A DNA stretch of 64,000 nucleotides from Lentisphaerales bacterium (lineage in GTDB: Bacteria > Verrucomicrobiota > Lentisphaeria > Lentisphaerales > Lentisphaeraceae), in NCBI GenBank assembly GCA_022446985.1, contig JAKVBD010000014.1:1-64000 (forward strand), written 5' to 3'. Numbering within the stretch: position 1 is the first letter of the stretch; each line of letters begins with the position of its first letter. This document shows, one piece after another, positions 18,828-26,740 of this stretch. The translations under genes were made by a program, and so were the position numbers. The notes beneath the pieces were generated by a model, which saw only the letters and a program-made list of their open reading frames with translations, did no database searches and had not been told where the DNA came from.

Positions 18828-18866
18828 GGACTCTGTTGTTTGAGTGATTTGACAGAGTTCTTTCTG
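18828..18866 (+). terminator. Rho-independent terminator after heparin lyase-like gene
   Basis: GGACTCTGT (18828-18836) pairs with ACAGAGTTC (18852-18860) through nine pairs including one G-T, with a 15-nt loop, followed by TTTCT. It closes the 14350-18816 unit and implies that the paralogue at 19185 has its own promoter. Confidence 0.65.
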
Positions 18867-18923
18867 TATTCAGCGATTGACCAGGCTTCGCTTTGGGGAC
18901 TGTGAGTGATGAAACTAAGTTTA

Positions 18924-19030
18924 TGGATCGTTGAGCTCCAGCTCGGCATAAAATTCTAGGTATGCCGCAAAGAACCCCAGGGTATCCTCTCTGGCTACGG
19001 CATTCACCTTGTTTTACGGCGCGTACAGGA
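18924..19030. repeat. Degenerate dispersed palindromic repeat, copy B
   Basis: TGGATCGTTGAGCTCCAG begins at 18924 and continues CTCGGC. ATGCCGCAAAG follows near 18962 and a TTACGGCGCG-like end near 19014-19023. The same blocks, in the same order and more compact, occur at 31535-31602. It appears to be a longer, decayed member of a repeat family. Confidence 0.6.
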
Positions 19031-19130
19031 ACTTGTAGAAGAATGACTGAAATCTTGTGCGCAACACACTAAATGCCGATTGCTCGAAACTTAGTTTCAA
19101 AGAAGTTTCCACTTTCCACCTCTCTCCATC

Positions 19131-19157
19131 TGTCCCATAAAAAAGATTTCAACTGTA
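19131..19157 (+). promoter_or_regulatory. TGTCCCAT-N15-TGTA promoter-like element, copy 5
   Basis: TGTCCCAT at 19131-19138, TGTA at 19154-19157, 15 nt apart, C before TGTA. It lies 27 bp upstream of the DUF4962 protein B start, the same geometry as copy 4 although the flanking upstream sequence has diverged. Confidence 0.75.
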
Positions 19158-19184
19158 AGAGAAGGAAACTAATAATGAGGTCTT

Positions 19185-21689
19185 ATGAAACCGGTATTCC
19201 TTTTCTTACTCAGTCTTTGCTTTTTTATCCCGGCTGAACTTAAACCTTTAAAGCTTGAGTCGATTCATCCCGAGTGGCGTCGCGATCATTCCCCGCATAA
19301 CCGCATAGCGATGACCAACCCGCCGGTTTTATTTGTACCGACAAACCGCGATAAGTGGAAGACGGCTTTTTTGAAGCACGACTTTCAGATATCCCGGGAA
19401 GCCAATTTCGCATCAATCTATGCCTCGGCAGAAGACCTGAAAGAATCCTTTTACATCCCGGGAAAACTGGCAAACGGTAAATGGTACTGGCGGGTGCGCA
19501 TTGACAAAGGTGAGTGGAGCCAGGCTTTTAACTTCGAGATTGATCAATCCTCTTGGGAGAACAAAGCTCCTCACGCCAAGGCTTTTGTCAACGCTATTCC
19601 CAATGAATACCCAAGAGTATTGGCCCGCAAAGAAAGATTACCTGAATTAAGAAAATCACTTAAGGACAAGCCTTATAAAAAGACACTTTTAAAGCATGCA
19701 GAACAATACTTTGACGTGCAACTGCCGACCAAGGAATGGGCTGGTAAATTTTATAAAAATGGCGTTCGCGTTTTACAGAATAAAAAATTCCCGGATGATC
19801 ACCCTAAGTCACAGCCGAATGGCAGAGTCTTTAAGGGCGCGATTCACTCTCTTTGTATGGCCTTCATTGCCTCTGGAGATGAGAAGTACTGTAAGGAAGC
19901 TATTCGCTGGGGTGTTGCTGCAGCTAAATTGAGTATTTTCAGGGATGAAAGAACCGAGCTGATTTACAATATTCAGGACTCTTTCAGTTATGCCGCTATA
20001 CTGGAAGGTCTAGTCCAGGTTTTTGACACTTGTCATGATTACTTTTCAAAAGAAGAAAGAGACATAGTTTTTAAGTCTCTGCATTTTAGAGCAGATACCT
20101 ACTATAAGTACTTTTGTAATCGTCTTGAATCGAGAATCATCGACAATCATGCCTGGCAGCATACTTACTTGAGCTTCCTTGAAGCAGCGATTGCTCTTAA
20201 AGGAAAGACGCCTGATGCAGATGAGTGGTTGACTTATGCTTACAATGTCTGGCAGGCGAGACAGCCGATTCAAAGTACATTTGATGGCGGTTGGAATAAT
20301 GGCAGCTACTTTGGCGTTAATATCGGTACCTGGATTGCCGCTCCGGTTCATTTTCAGAAATATACCGGTCATAATTTCTATGTTCACCCATGGTTTAAAA
20401 ACCATGTGGAATGGATTCTTTACCGCAGACCTCCGGGTTCACAGGGAGACGGTTTTGGCGGCGATGGTTATGAGAGCGATGCTGTTGGAGTCGGTGAAAA
20501 AACAGCTTTATGGCTGAAAGTTCTGGATGCAGAGTTGGATATTCCTTTAGCCAGATACCTGGCTTCGACAGCGAAAGAGTCGCGAGACGATAAAGCCCTG
20601 ACTCTTTTATGGCCGCGAATTGCCGAAGGTCTGCCATTGGAGTCTTCCAAGCCGGTTCCTGCATCAATTGAAGTGTCACAAAATAGACTTTTCCCGGACG
20701 TCGGTATTGTCAACATGAACAGAAACGTTCTGGATTCTGAAAATAACCTGATGGTTTCGTTGCGTTCATCGCCTTATGGTGGTTTTGGTCACAATTTATC
20801 CAGTCACAATGCCTTCACAGTTCTTTATAAAGGTGAAAGATTGTTTGTACCTTTCCGTTATCGCCATGGCGGTCAGCAACATAAGTTTCGCAGTTACCGC
20901 CATACCCGTGGTCACAACAGCGTGACAGTCGATGGCAAAGGTCAGCCCATAAGTGCTGATGCCTACGGTTATATCAGCCGTTTTCTCGAGGGTGAAAAGT
21001 TAACTTATGCCGCAGCCGATGCCTCGAATGCTTATACTGGCGTACCTTCTCCTCAGTGGTGGGATCGCGTTAAGATTGCCGACCTTGATTGGTATGAAGA
21101 AATGGAAAGTAAGGAACTGACAAAGTTTCGTCGTCATCTGCTTTATTTGAAACCTGGTTTGATTGTTGTTTATGACGAGTTGGAAGCTAGTAAAGAAGTG
21201 CAGTGGGAGTGGCTCTTGCACTGCCGTAAAACACTTCAGGTAAATGGCAATGGCTTAAGTGTCAAAGAGGAAAATGCTTCAGTGAATTTTTTCGCCAGTG
21301 AAAAGCTCAATTTTGACATTCGTTCAGAGGCTCTGGTGCCGCCATTCAATGTTGACCGCCGCGGTGGCAAAGTGCCAACAGTTTATAAATCTCGCGGGAC
21401 CCATGCTTACATCACCCCGAATAAGAAAAGTAAAAAGTTACGCATTCTCAGTCTCATTCAGGTAGGCGAGAAAAATACAGTTTTAGAGAATGGCAATGGT
21501 ACTTACTCTTGTGGTGACTGGACAATTGAAGCGGAGTTGGATGTAGCAGCCAAGGCTGTTCTAAAAGTGAAGGATGCCGCAGGAAAAATTTCATTTATTA
21601 ATCTGAATGAAAACAATATGAGTGTGTTAAAGGAAAATGGTTTGATGAAATCGGTGGCAGAAATAATCCCATTGGCTGCCGGTAATTAA
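19185..21689 (+). CDS. DUF4962 / heparinase II/III-family protein B (834 aa)
   Basis: Paralogue of the protein at 14350 along its whole length, with the same signal peptide type, DUF4962 region, DGGWNNG motif, beta-sandwich blocks (GHNLSSHNAF, RHTRGHNSVTVDG) and C-terminal end (EIIPLAAG). One visible change is GHNLSSHN for GHNHSSHN, removing one histidine of the cluster; if that residue is catalytic, specificity or activity may differ. GAGG lies 4 nt before the ATG. It has its own promoter-like element and no coupled pseudopilin. Role as for the paralogue: breakdown of uronic-acid polysaccharide outside the cytoplasm. Confidence 0.88.
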   Translation: MKPVFLFLLSLCFFIPAELKPLKLESIHPEWRRDHSPHNRIAMTNPPVLFVPTNRDKWKTAFLKHDFQISREANFASIYASAEDLKESFYIPGKLANGKWYWRVRIDKGEWSQAFNFEIDQSSWENKAPHAKAFVNAIPNEYPRVLARKERLPELRKSLKDKPYKKTLLKHAEQYFDVQLPTKEWAGKFYKNGVRVLQNKKFPDDHPKSQPNGRVFKGAIHSLCMAFIASGDEKYCKEAIRWGVAAAKLSIFRDERTELIYNIQDSFSYAAILEGLVQVFDTCHDYFSKEERDIVFKSLHFRADTYYKYFCNRLESRIIDNHAWQHTYLSFLEAAIALKGKTPDADEWLTYAYNVWQARQPIQSTFDGGWNNGSYFGVNIGTWIAAPVHFQKYTGHNFYVHPWFKNHVEWILYRRPPGSQGDGFGGDGYESDAVGVGEKTALWLKVLDAELDIPLARYLASTAKESRDDKALTLLWPRIAEGLPLESSKPVPASIEVSQNRLFPDVGIVNMNRNVLDSENNLMVSLRSSPYGGFGHNLSSHNAFTVLYKGERLFVPFRYRHGGQQHKFRSYRHTRGHNSVTVDGKGQPISADAYGYISRFLEGEKLTYAAADASNAYTGVPSPQWWDRVKIADLDWYEEMESKELTKFRRHLLYLKPGLIVVYDELEASKEVQWEWLLHCRKTLQVNGNGLSVKEENASVNFFASEKLNFDIRSEALVPPFNVDRRGGKVPTVYKSRGTHAYITPNKKSKKLRILSLIQVGEKNTVLENGNGTYSCGDWTIEAELDVAAKAVLKVKDAAGKISFINLNENNMSVLKENGLMKSVAEIIPLAAGN

Positions 21690-21727
21690 TAAACTGTGCT
21701 TGCAGTAACTACGAGGTACTAGCTGCA

Positions 21728-21860
21728 CGTTCACGTACCCGTCAATCGTATACCTTCACGAATTAATCGTTTATGAAGATATCGAGAATTTATAGATCTT
21801 TAACTTTAAGTCGATATTCGAAAATATCGGGAACGGGAGACGAGTAGGTGTACGAGAACG
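21728..21860. repeat. Long imperfect inverted repeat
   Basis: The left end CGTTCACGTAC at 21728 matches the reverse complement of the right end (GTACGAGAACG at 21850-21860), and CGTC, CGAAT-A-ATCG and AAG blocks match further inward. The whole 133-bp stretch could fold into one long mismatched hairpin. No transposase is present. It may be a non-autonomous element or a large attenuator ahead of the ThuA gene. Confidence 0.5.
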
Positions 21861-21928
21861 GTTTTGAATGACAAAGCAAGTTTTGGGTATTAACCCATAA
21901 AAATTTTAAATAACGTGTGAGGTATTTT

Positions 21929-22885
21929 TTGAAGCATTTAGTGATCTTCCTATTTATTTTTCATGTTCTTTTACAAGCAGAGAAAATTGTTTTTCTACAC
22001 GGCGGTAAGAGTCATGGGCCGGGTAAACACGAGTATCGTGCCGGCTCCATGCTTTTAGCTGAGCAGTTGAAAGCGCAAAGTCATGCTAAAATTGAAACTC
22101 TGGTGATTGCCGGCTGGCCTGAGGATGAATCGGTGCTGGATGATGCCGATGCCATAATCCTTTACAATGACAGCTCGAAAGTCGTTGGTAAAGGTCTTTC
22201 CAAGATGCACTCTCTATGGCAGAAAGGTGTGGGTATTATGATGATCCATTATGCAGTTCACCCTAAAAATAATACAGCTACAGGTGAGCAGTACTTCCTA
22301 CCGTGGATTGGTGGCTATTTTAAAAATGGCAAGTCGGTGAATCCTGTCTGGAAAGCCAATCTTGAGTTTGAAAAGTCTCACCCTATTAGCAATGGCGTTG
22401 GCCCGGTTGAAGTTCTTGATGAGTGGTACTTTAATATTCACTTTGCAGAGAAATGTACCCATGTAGCCTGTGCCGAATTCAAGAAAGAGAATGTTCAGAA
22501 GCTAAATAATATCTGGAATCAGGAAGCCTATGATTCTGTTGGCAAAAAAGTCACGCTGATGTGGGCTATTGAAAACGACAACAGCGCCAGGGGAGTTGGT
22601 TCCACCGGTGGCCACTTTCACCGCAACTGGGCTTATGATAATTACCGCAAAGCGGTGTTAAATGCCATGCTGTGGATTGCGAAAGTTCCGGTGCCGGAGC
22701 AGGGCGCTAAGCTTATTCCGGTCACTGAGGAAATGCTCAGTGCCAATACAGATGATAATTCAATCGTTAAGTTGCCAACTGCTGCCGATTTAAAGTTTAA
22801 ACCGGGGAAGTTTGAAACTGTTGAAGAACAGCAGCAACGCATGGCCGAACTGAAAGCCCGCAAAGCAAAGAGATCTAAAAAGTAG
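21929..22885 (+). CDS. Secreted ThuA-domain protein (318 aa)
   Basis: The best start is TTG at 21929, preceded by GAGG with a 6-nt gap; an upstream GTG at 21917 lacks a ribosome site. The N-terminus (MKHLVIFLFIFHVLLQA) is an export signal. The ThuA glutamine-amidotransferase-like fold is seen from KIVFLHGGKSHGPGKHEY through GVGIMMIHYAVHP (about residue 110) to GHFHRNWAYDNYRKAVLNAMLWIA. ThuA proteins are linked to sugar utilisation, but the reaction is unproven. It ends 9 bp before the dehydrogenase/cytochrome gene, so the two are probably cotranscribed. Confidence 0.82.
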   Translation: MKHLVIFLFIFHVLLQAEKIVFLHGGKSHGPGKHEYRAGSMLLAEQLKAQSHAKIETLVIAGWPEDESVLDDADAIILYNDSSKVVGKGLSKMHSLWQKGVGIMMIHYAVHPKNNTATGEQYFLPWIGGYFKNGKSVNPVWKANLEFEKSHPISNGVGPVEVLDEWYFNIHFAEKCTHVACAEFKKENVQKLNNIWNQEAYDSVGKKVTLMWAIENDNSARGVGSTGGHFHRNWAYDNYRKAVLNAMLWIAKVPVPEQGAKLIPVTEEMLSANTDDNSIVKLPTAADLKFKPGKFETVEEQQQRMAELKARKAKRSKK

Positions 22886-22894
22886 GAGGTGATT

Positions 22895-25504
22895 ATGAAG
22901 AATTTATTTTGGAAATCAGCTTTAACACTTGGAGTTTTTGCACATACCATCTTTGGTGCCGAGAAGAAACATGATTATGTTAAACCTCAGGACTTTAAAG
23001 TTCATGGTGACCTGGAAGTGACAGTCTGGGCCAAATCACCTATGTTGTTTAATCCAACTAATATGGATACCGACTCGAAAGGTCGTATCTGGGTGACTGA
23101 AGGCGTCAATTACCGCAAGCGTTTTACTAACAGAAGACCGAAAGGCGACAGAGTCGTTGTACTTGAAGATAGCGATGGTGATGGCGTCGCGGATAAGAGT
23201 CATACTTTTGTTCAGGATAAAGAACTGGTTTCGCCTCTTGGTATAGCCGTTTTCGATAACAAAGTAGTCGTCTCGCAGCCGCCCGATTTATTGGTTTATA
23301 CTGATAAAAATCGCGATCTGAAATTTGATCCAAAAGTCGATTCAAAAGAAATCCTTTTGAGCGGTTTTAATGGCATGAACCACGATCACTCTCTGCATGC
23401 GACCATCGCCGCTCCTAATGGTCGCTGGATGTTAAATCAGGGAAATTGTGGCGCTGAAGTTACTGATCAGAGTAAAAGAACTTTTTATTTTGGTGGTAGT
23501 TATCGATCAGGAGGTAAGCACTACCCCTTTGATCCGAAGGAAATGGCTGGTAAACCCAGTGCCGATGGCCATAAATATATTTCAGGTTTTATCGCGTCGA
23601 TCAATCCGGATGGCACGGGCTTGAAAGTTGAAGGACACAATTTCAGGAACTCCTATGAACATACCATAAATTCACTGGGAGAAGTCTTTCAGAGTGACAA
23701 TGACGATACTGTTTCCTGCCGTGTGGCACATGTACCGGAATACGGCAATGCCGGCTACTTTTCCAGAGACGGTAAGCGCGATTGGCGTGGTGAAAAACAC
23801 AGCGATCAGGAAACTACTTTAGCGCACTGGCACCAGTACGATCCGGGCTTTATGCCGGCTGGCGATATCTATGGTCCCGGTTCACCGACGGGAGTCGCCT
23901 TTTATGAAAATGGTGCTCTTGGCGACAAATACTCAGGCATGCTTCTGGCTGCAGAAGCTGCTGCTGGCGATATCTTTGCTTACTTTCCGGAAATCGATGG
24001 CGCAGGTTATAAACTTGAAAGAAAGTCGCTGATGGTCAAAGAGAAATCGCGAGGTTCCTTATTCAGACCTTCAGATGTTATGGTAGGTGCTGATGGCGCG
24101 ATTTATGTCGCCGATTGGTTTGATCCGGGTGTTGGTGGTCACGGCACGCGCGATGACTCCTTATCCGGAGCCATTTATCGAATCGCTCCAAAAGCTTTCA
24201 AAGCACCAGTATTGAAGCAGTTAAATTATGCTTATTTACAAGACTGTCTTAAAGCTTTACAAAGCCCGGCGATTAATGTCAGGAATCATGCTGCTTCTCA
24301 ATTGGCTAACTTCAAAGAGCAGGCTTTGAATCCTTTGCTAAAAATGTCAAAATCTTCTGACAAGTGGTTGGCTTACAGAGCTGTCTGGTTATTGCCGATG
24401 TTAGGGGATAAGGGCATTCATGAGTGCGAAAAGCTATTGGACAGTCATCAAGCCGAAATGCAATTGGTGGCCTACCGTGCACTGCGCAGTACCGGTATCA
24501 ATATTCTTCCCTATGCTGAAAAGCTGGTGAAGAAAGCTGACGCCATTGTCTTGCGCGAAATCGCTGCATCATTGCGGGATGTTCCTTATAGTCAGTGTCA
24601 GACGATTCTACAGGATTTGTATAAACGCTACGATGGTAAGGATAAAGCTTTACTTTACTCAATAGGCTTAGCAGCAAAAGGTAAGAAGAATGAATTCTGG
24701 AAAGACCTCGCCGATCGAAAAGGTGAGAAGTTTCAGACTTTCACCAGAGAACTTCATCCATTCAGAGCAATTAATTATCTAAAGAAAAGAGTTGTTGATA
24801 CAAAAAATTCTCTCGAAGAAAGAAAGTATGCGGCTCAGACTTTGGTCTATGTAGAAGATAAAATAGCACCATTAACCTTGCTTGAGCTATGGCATAAGAC
24901 AGATGGTGAATTAAAGGACTTTATCTTTAAATGGTGCTTTATGAGAATCGATGGAGACTGGGCTAAGTGGGGGATCCGTGAACAGTTTGAGCAATCCGGG
25001 CTTTTGCCGCAAAAAGCTGTTGTTATCAACTCTACGGTGGAGATCCCTAAAACTCGTAAAGTCCCTCCGATGAGTTCGATTTTAGAATTAAAAGGCGATG
25101 CAAAAAAAGGTAAGTTAGTCGCTCAGCGTTGTAAGATGTGCCACGTCATTGAAGGCCAGGGAGTCAATTATGGTCCGGGTCTGGATGGCTGGGGCGCGAA
25201 CCAGAGTAAGGCAGATATTTTAAACGCAGTCTGGGACCCGAATGCGACTATTGCTCACGGCTTTAGTGGGCGTCACATCGTCATGCAAAATGGCATACGC
25301 ATTGACGGTCTGGTGATTGATCAATCGGACTTGTACATGAAAGTGAAATCTGCCGGTGGCGTAGTACAAAGCATCCCTATTAAAGACATTCACCATTCGC
25401 GAGCAGCGAGGAATGGTCTCATGTACTATCCCGAAAAACTCGGTTTGACCGAAGGACAGGACTTTGCCGATTTGGTTGAGTACTTACATCAACTCAAGAA
25501 ATGA
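22895..25504 (+). CDS. PVC-type membrane-bound dehydrogenase / heme-binding protein (869 aa)
   Basis: AGGAGG lies 5 nt before the ATG at 22895, so this start is preferred over the in-frame GTG at 22889. After a signal peptide comes a beta-propeller of the TIGR02604 type (DLEVTVWAKSPMLFNPTNM..., DSDGDGVADKSHTF, LYVADWFDPG-like blade), then HEAT-like repeats (about residues 430-620). A C-terminal single-heme cytochrome c domain follows (CKMCH near 745, TIGR02603 region to the end). Such proteins are thought to oxidise sugars in the periplasm and pass electrons to the heme. It overlaps the PfkB gene by 4 bp, giving a ThuA-dehydrogenase-kinase operon. Confidence 0.87.
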   Translation: MKNLFWKSALTLGVFAHTIFGAEKKHDYVKPQDFKVHGDLEVTVWAKSPMLFNPTNMDTDSKGRIWVTEGVNYRKRFTNRRPKGDRVVVLEDSDGDGVADKSHTFVQDKELVSPLGIAVFDNKVVVSQPPDLLVYTDKNRDLKFDPKVDSKEILLSGFNGMNHDHSLHATIAAPNGRWMLNQGNCGAEVTDQSKRTFYFGGSYRSGGKHYPFDPKEMAGKPSADGHKYISGFIASINPDGTGLKVEGHNFRNSYEHTINSLGEVFQSDNDDTVSCRVAHVPEYGNAGYFSRDGKRDWRGEKHSDQETTLAHWHQYDPGFMPAGDIYGPGSPTGVAFYENGALGDKYSGMLLAAEAAAGDIFAYFPEIDGAGYKLERKSLMVKEKSRGSLFRPSDVMVGADGAIYVADWFDPGVGGHGTRDDSLSGAIYRIAPKAFKAPVLKQLNYAYLQDCLKALQSPAINVRNHAASQLANFKEQALNPLLKMSKSSDKWLAYRAVWLLPMLGDKGIHECEKLLDSHQAEMQLVAYRALRSTGINILPYAEKLVKKADAIVLREIAASLRDVPYSQCQTILQDLYKRYDGKDKALLYSIGLAAKGKKNEFWKDLADRKGEKFQTFTRELHPFRAINYLKKRVVDTKNSLEERKYAAQTLVYVEDKIAPLTLLELWHKTDGELKDFIFKWCFMRIDGDWAKWGIREQFEQSGLLPQKAVVINSTVEIPKTRKVPPMSSILELKGDAKKGKLVAQRCKMCHVIEGQGVNYGPGLDGWGANQSKADILNAVWDPNATIAHGFSGRHIVMQNGIRIDGLVIDQSDLYMKVKSAGGVVQSIPIKDIHHSRAARNGLMYYPEKLGLTEGQDFADLVEYLHQLKK

Positions 25505-26589
25505 TTTGCAAGTATATGTGGACTAATGCTAATACAAAAAATGTAGAAGACTATTTAAAGTGTGAGGCTGATGTAAAATCAGGCCTCATCGGCTTCGATG
25601 GTTTTGTCGATGAGATCCACCGGATCGTTTCCAAAATAGAAGGAGATAAGAAAGACTTTTGCAGAACAATTCCTGATTTCGCCGATAAGATTTACAATGC
25701 AGCAGGATTTTCTACAAATGTAGAAATGCTTCGCCAGGCCAAGAAGCTTGGTGGTAATGCTCCGATCATGGCTGCATCGATGATTTCTCTGGGAAGCCAG
25801 CTTCATTTTTGCGGAGCTATTCAAGGTTCAGATGTATTTAAACACTTCAAGCAAAAATGTGAATCGGTCGATGAAATTTGTGAGCCGGGGCAGACTATGG
25901 CTCTGGAATTCAATGATGGAAAAGTCATGCTTTGTGAACAGAGTAAACTGGACGCCATACGTTGGAAAGATGTAGCAGCATATGTTATTCAAACTCTTCC
26001 AAAGTGTGATTTTTTAGCTGCAGTCAATTGGACAGAGATTCCTCACATGACAGAGATTTATTCTGGTTTGGTCAGTGCCATACAGGATCTGAATCTGTCT
26101 ATCCCGGTATTTATCGACCTGGCTGATTTCAGTCGACGCTCGGAAGTTGAACTGCTGGCCGGTTTAAATGTTTTAAGTAAAATCAAATCACAGGTTCACC
26201 TTGGACTTAATTTAAGTGAAGCCAGAAATCTCTCAGTTATAATGGGGATTTCTACAAAATCTGTAAAAGAGTTAACGGAGCGGCTTCATAAGAGTCTGGA
26301 GTTTGCTTCTGTTTGTATTCACTCGCATCGCGAAGTCTGGGCTGTTTGTGTAGAAAAGAAAGTACACCAGCCTACTTTGCATATCGAAAACCCTAAGATC
26401 AGTACTGGAGCAGGGGATCACTTCAACGCCGGATACTTTACTGCGATTGCTCAAGGTCAGGATATCAATACAGCAGTTTCAATGGGCATTTTAAATAGTG
26501 CTTACTATGTGCGAACTGGACAGTCTCCAGAGATCAGTGATTTACAGGAGTTTTATAAGAGAAGTCTATTGTTAGAGGAGTCTCACTAA
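25501..26589 (+). CDS. PfkB-family carbohydrate kinase (362 aa)
   Basis: The start overlaps the preceding stop (ATGA), so translation is coupled. The ribokinase-like fold is shown by GLIGFDGFVDEIHR near the N-terminus, KLGGNAPIMAASMISLG (sugar-binding glycine-rich region, about residues 82-98) and the C-terminal STGAGDHFNAGYFTA motif with the catalytic Asp in GAGD. It lacks a signal peptide and would phosphorylate a sugar or nucleoside in the cytoplasm; the substrate is unknown. The operon suggests the sugar is released or modified by the ThuA/dehydrogenase pair. Confidence 0.85.
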   Translation: MICKYMWTNANTKNVEDYLKCEADVKSGLIGFDGFVDEIHRIVSKIEGDKKDFCRTIPDFADKIYNAAGFSTNVEMLRQAKKLGGNAPIMAASMISLGSQLHFCGAIQGSDVFKHFKQKCESVDEICEPGQTMALEFNDGKVMLCEQSKLDAIRWKDVAAYVIQTLPKCDFLAAVNWTEIPHMTEIYSGLVSAIQDLNLSIPVFIDLADFSRRSEVELLAGLNVLSKIKSQVHLGLNLSEARNLSVIMGISTKSVKELTERLHKSLEFASVCIHSHREVWAVCVEKKVHQPTLHIENPKISTGAGDHFNAGYFTAIAQGQDINTAVSMGILNSAYYVRTGQSPEISDLQEFYKRSLLLEESH

Positions 26590-26590
26590 A

Positions 26591-26719
26591 ATGGCAAAGC
26601 TTTTTATGAGTTTTTACATCTTATTTTTATTGATTCTAATAAGTGGCTGCAGTAGCCAGAATAAGATGAGTAAGTCTTTGGGAGCGCCGATCTCAGAATC
26701 GGCATTTTCAGCGTATTAA
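26591..26719 (+). CDS. Very small lipoprotein-like ORF (42 aa)
   Basis: ATG at 26591, one base after the PfkB stop, opens a 42-codon frame with a hydrophobic signal and lipobox LLILISGC (Cys at about 21) followed by SSQNK. GAGGAG (26576-26581) is an adequate ribosome site. The last third is encoded by a palindromic repeat (26680-26705), so the C-terminus may be accidental. It could be an entericidin-sized lipoprotein or a gene truncated by the repeat. Confidence 0.45.
   Translation: MAKLFMSFYILFLLILISGCSSQNKMSKSLGAPISESAFSAY
26680..26705. repeat. Dispersed palindromic repeat, copy C
   Basis: TGGGAGCGCCGATCTCAG starts here. GCCGAT pairs with ATCGGC around CTCAGA, followed by ATTTT. The head matches the repeat at 31535 and the terminator flank at 8154, while the arm sequence differs yet still pairs. 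It may serve as the terminator of the 21929-26719 operon. Confidence 0.5.
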
Positions 26720-26740
26720 GATCCCAAATATTTTTAAGCC

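Larger units (their letters stand above)
18817..19184 (+). other. Intergenic region with terminator, repeat and promoter element
   Basis: The 368-bp gap after the heparin lyase-like gene contains a terminator (18828-18866), a degenerate dispersed repeat (18924-19030) and promoter-like copy 5 (19131-19157). No further coding sequence is supported. Confidence 0.6.
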
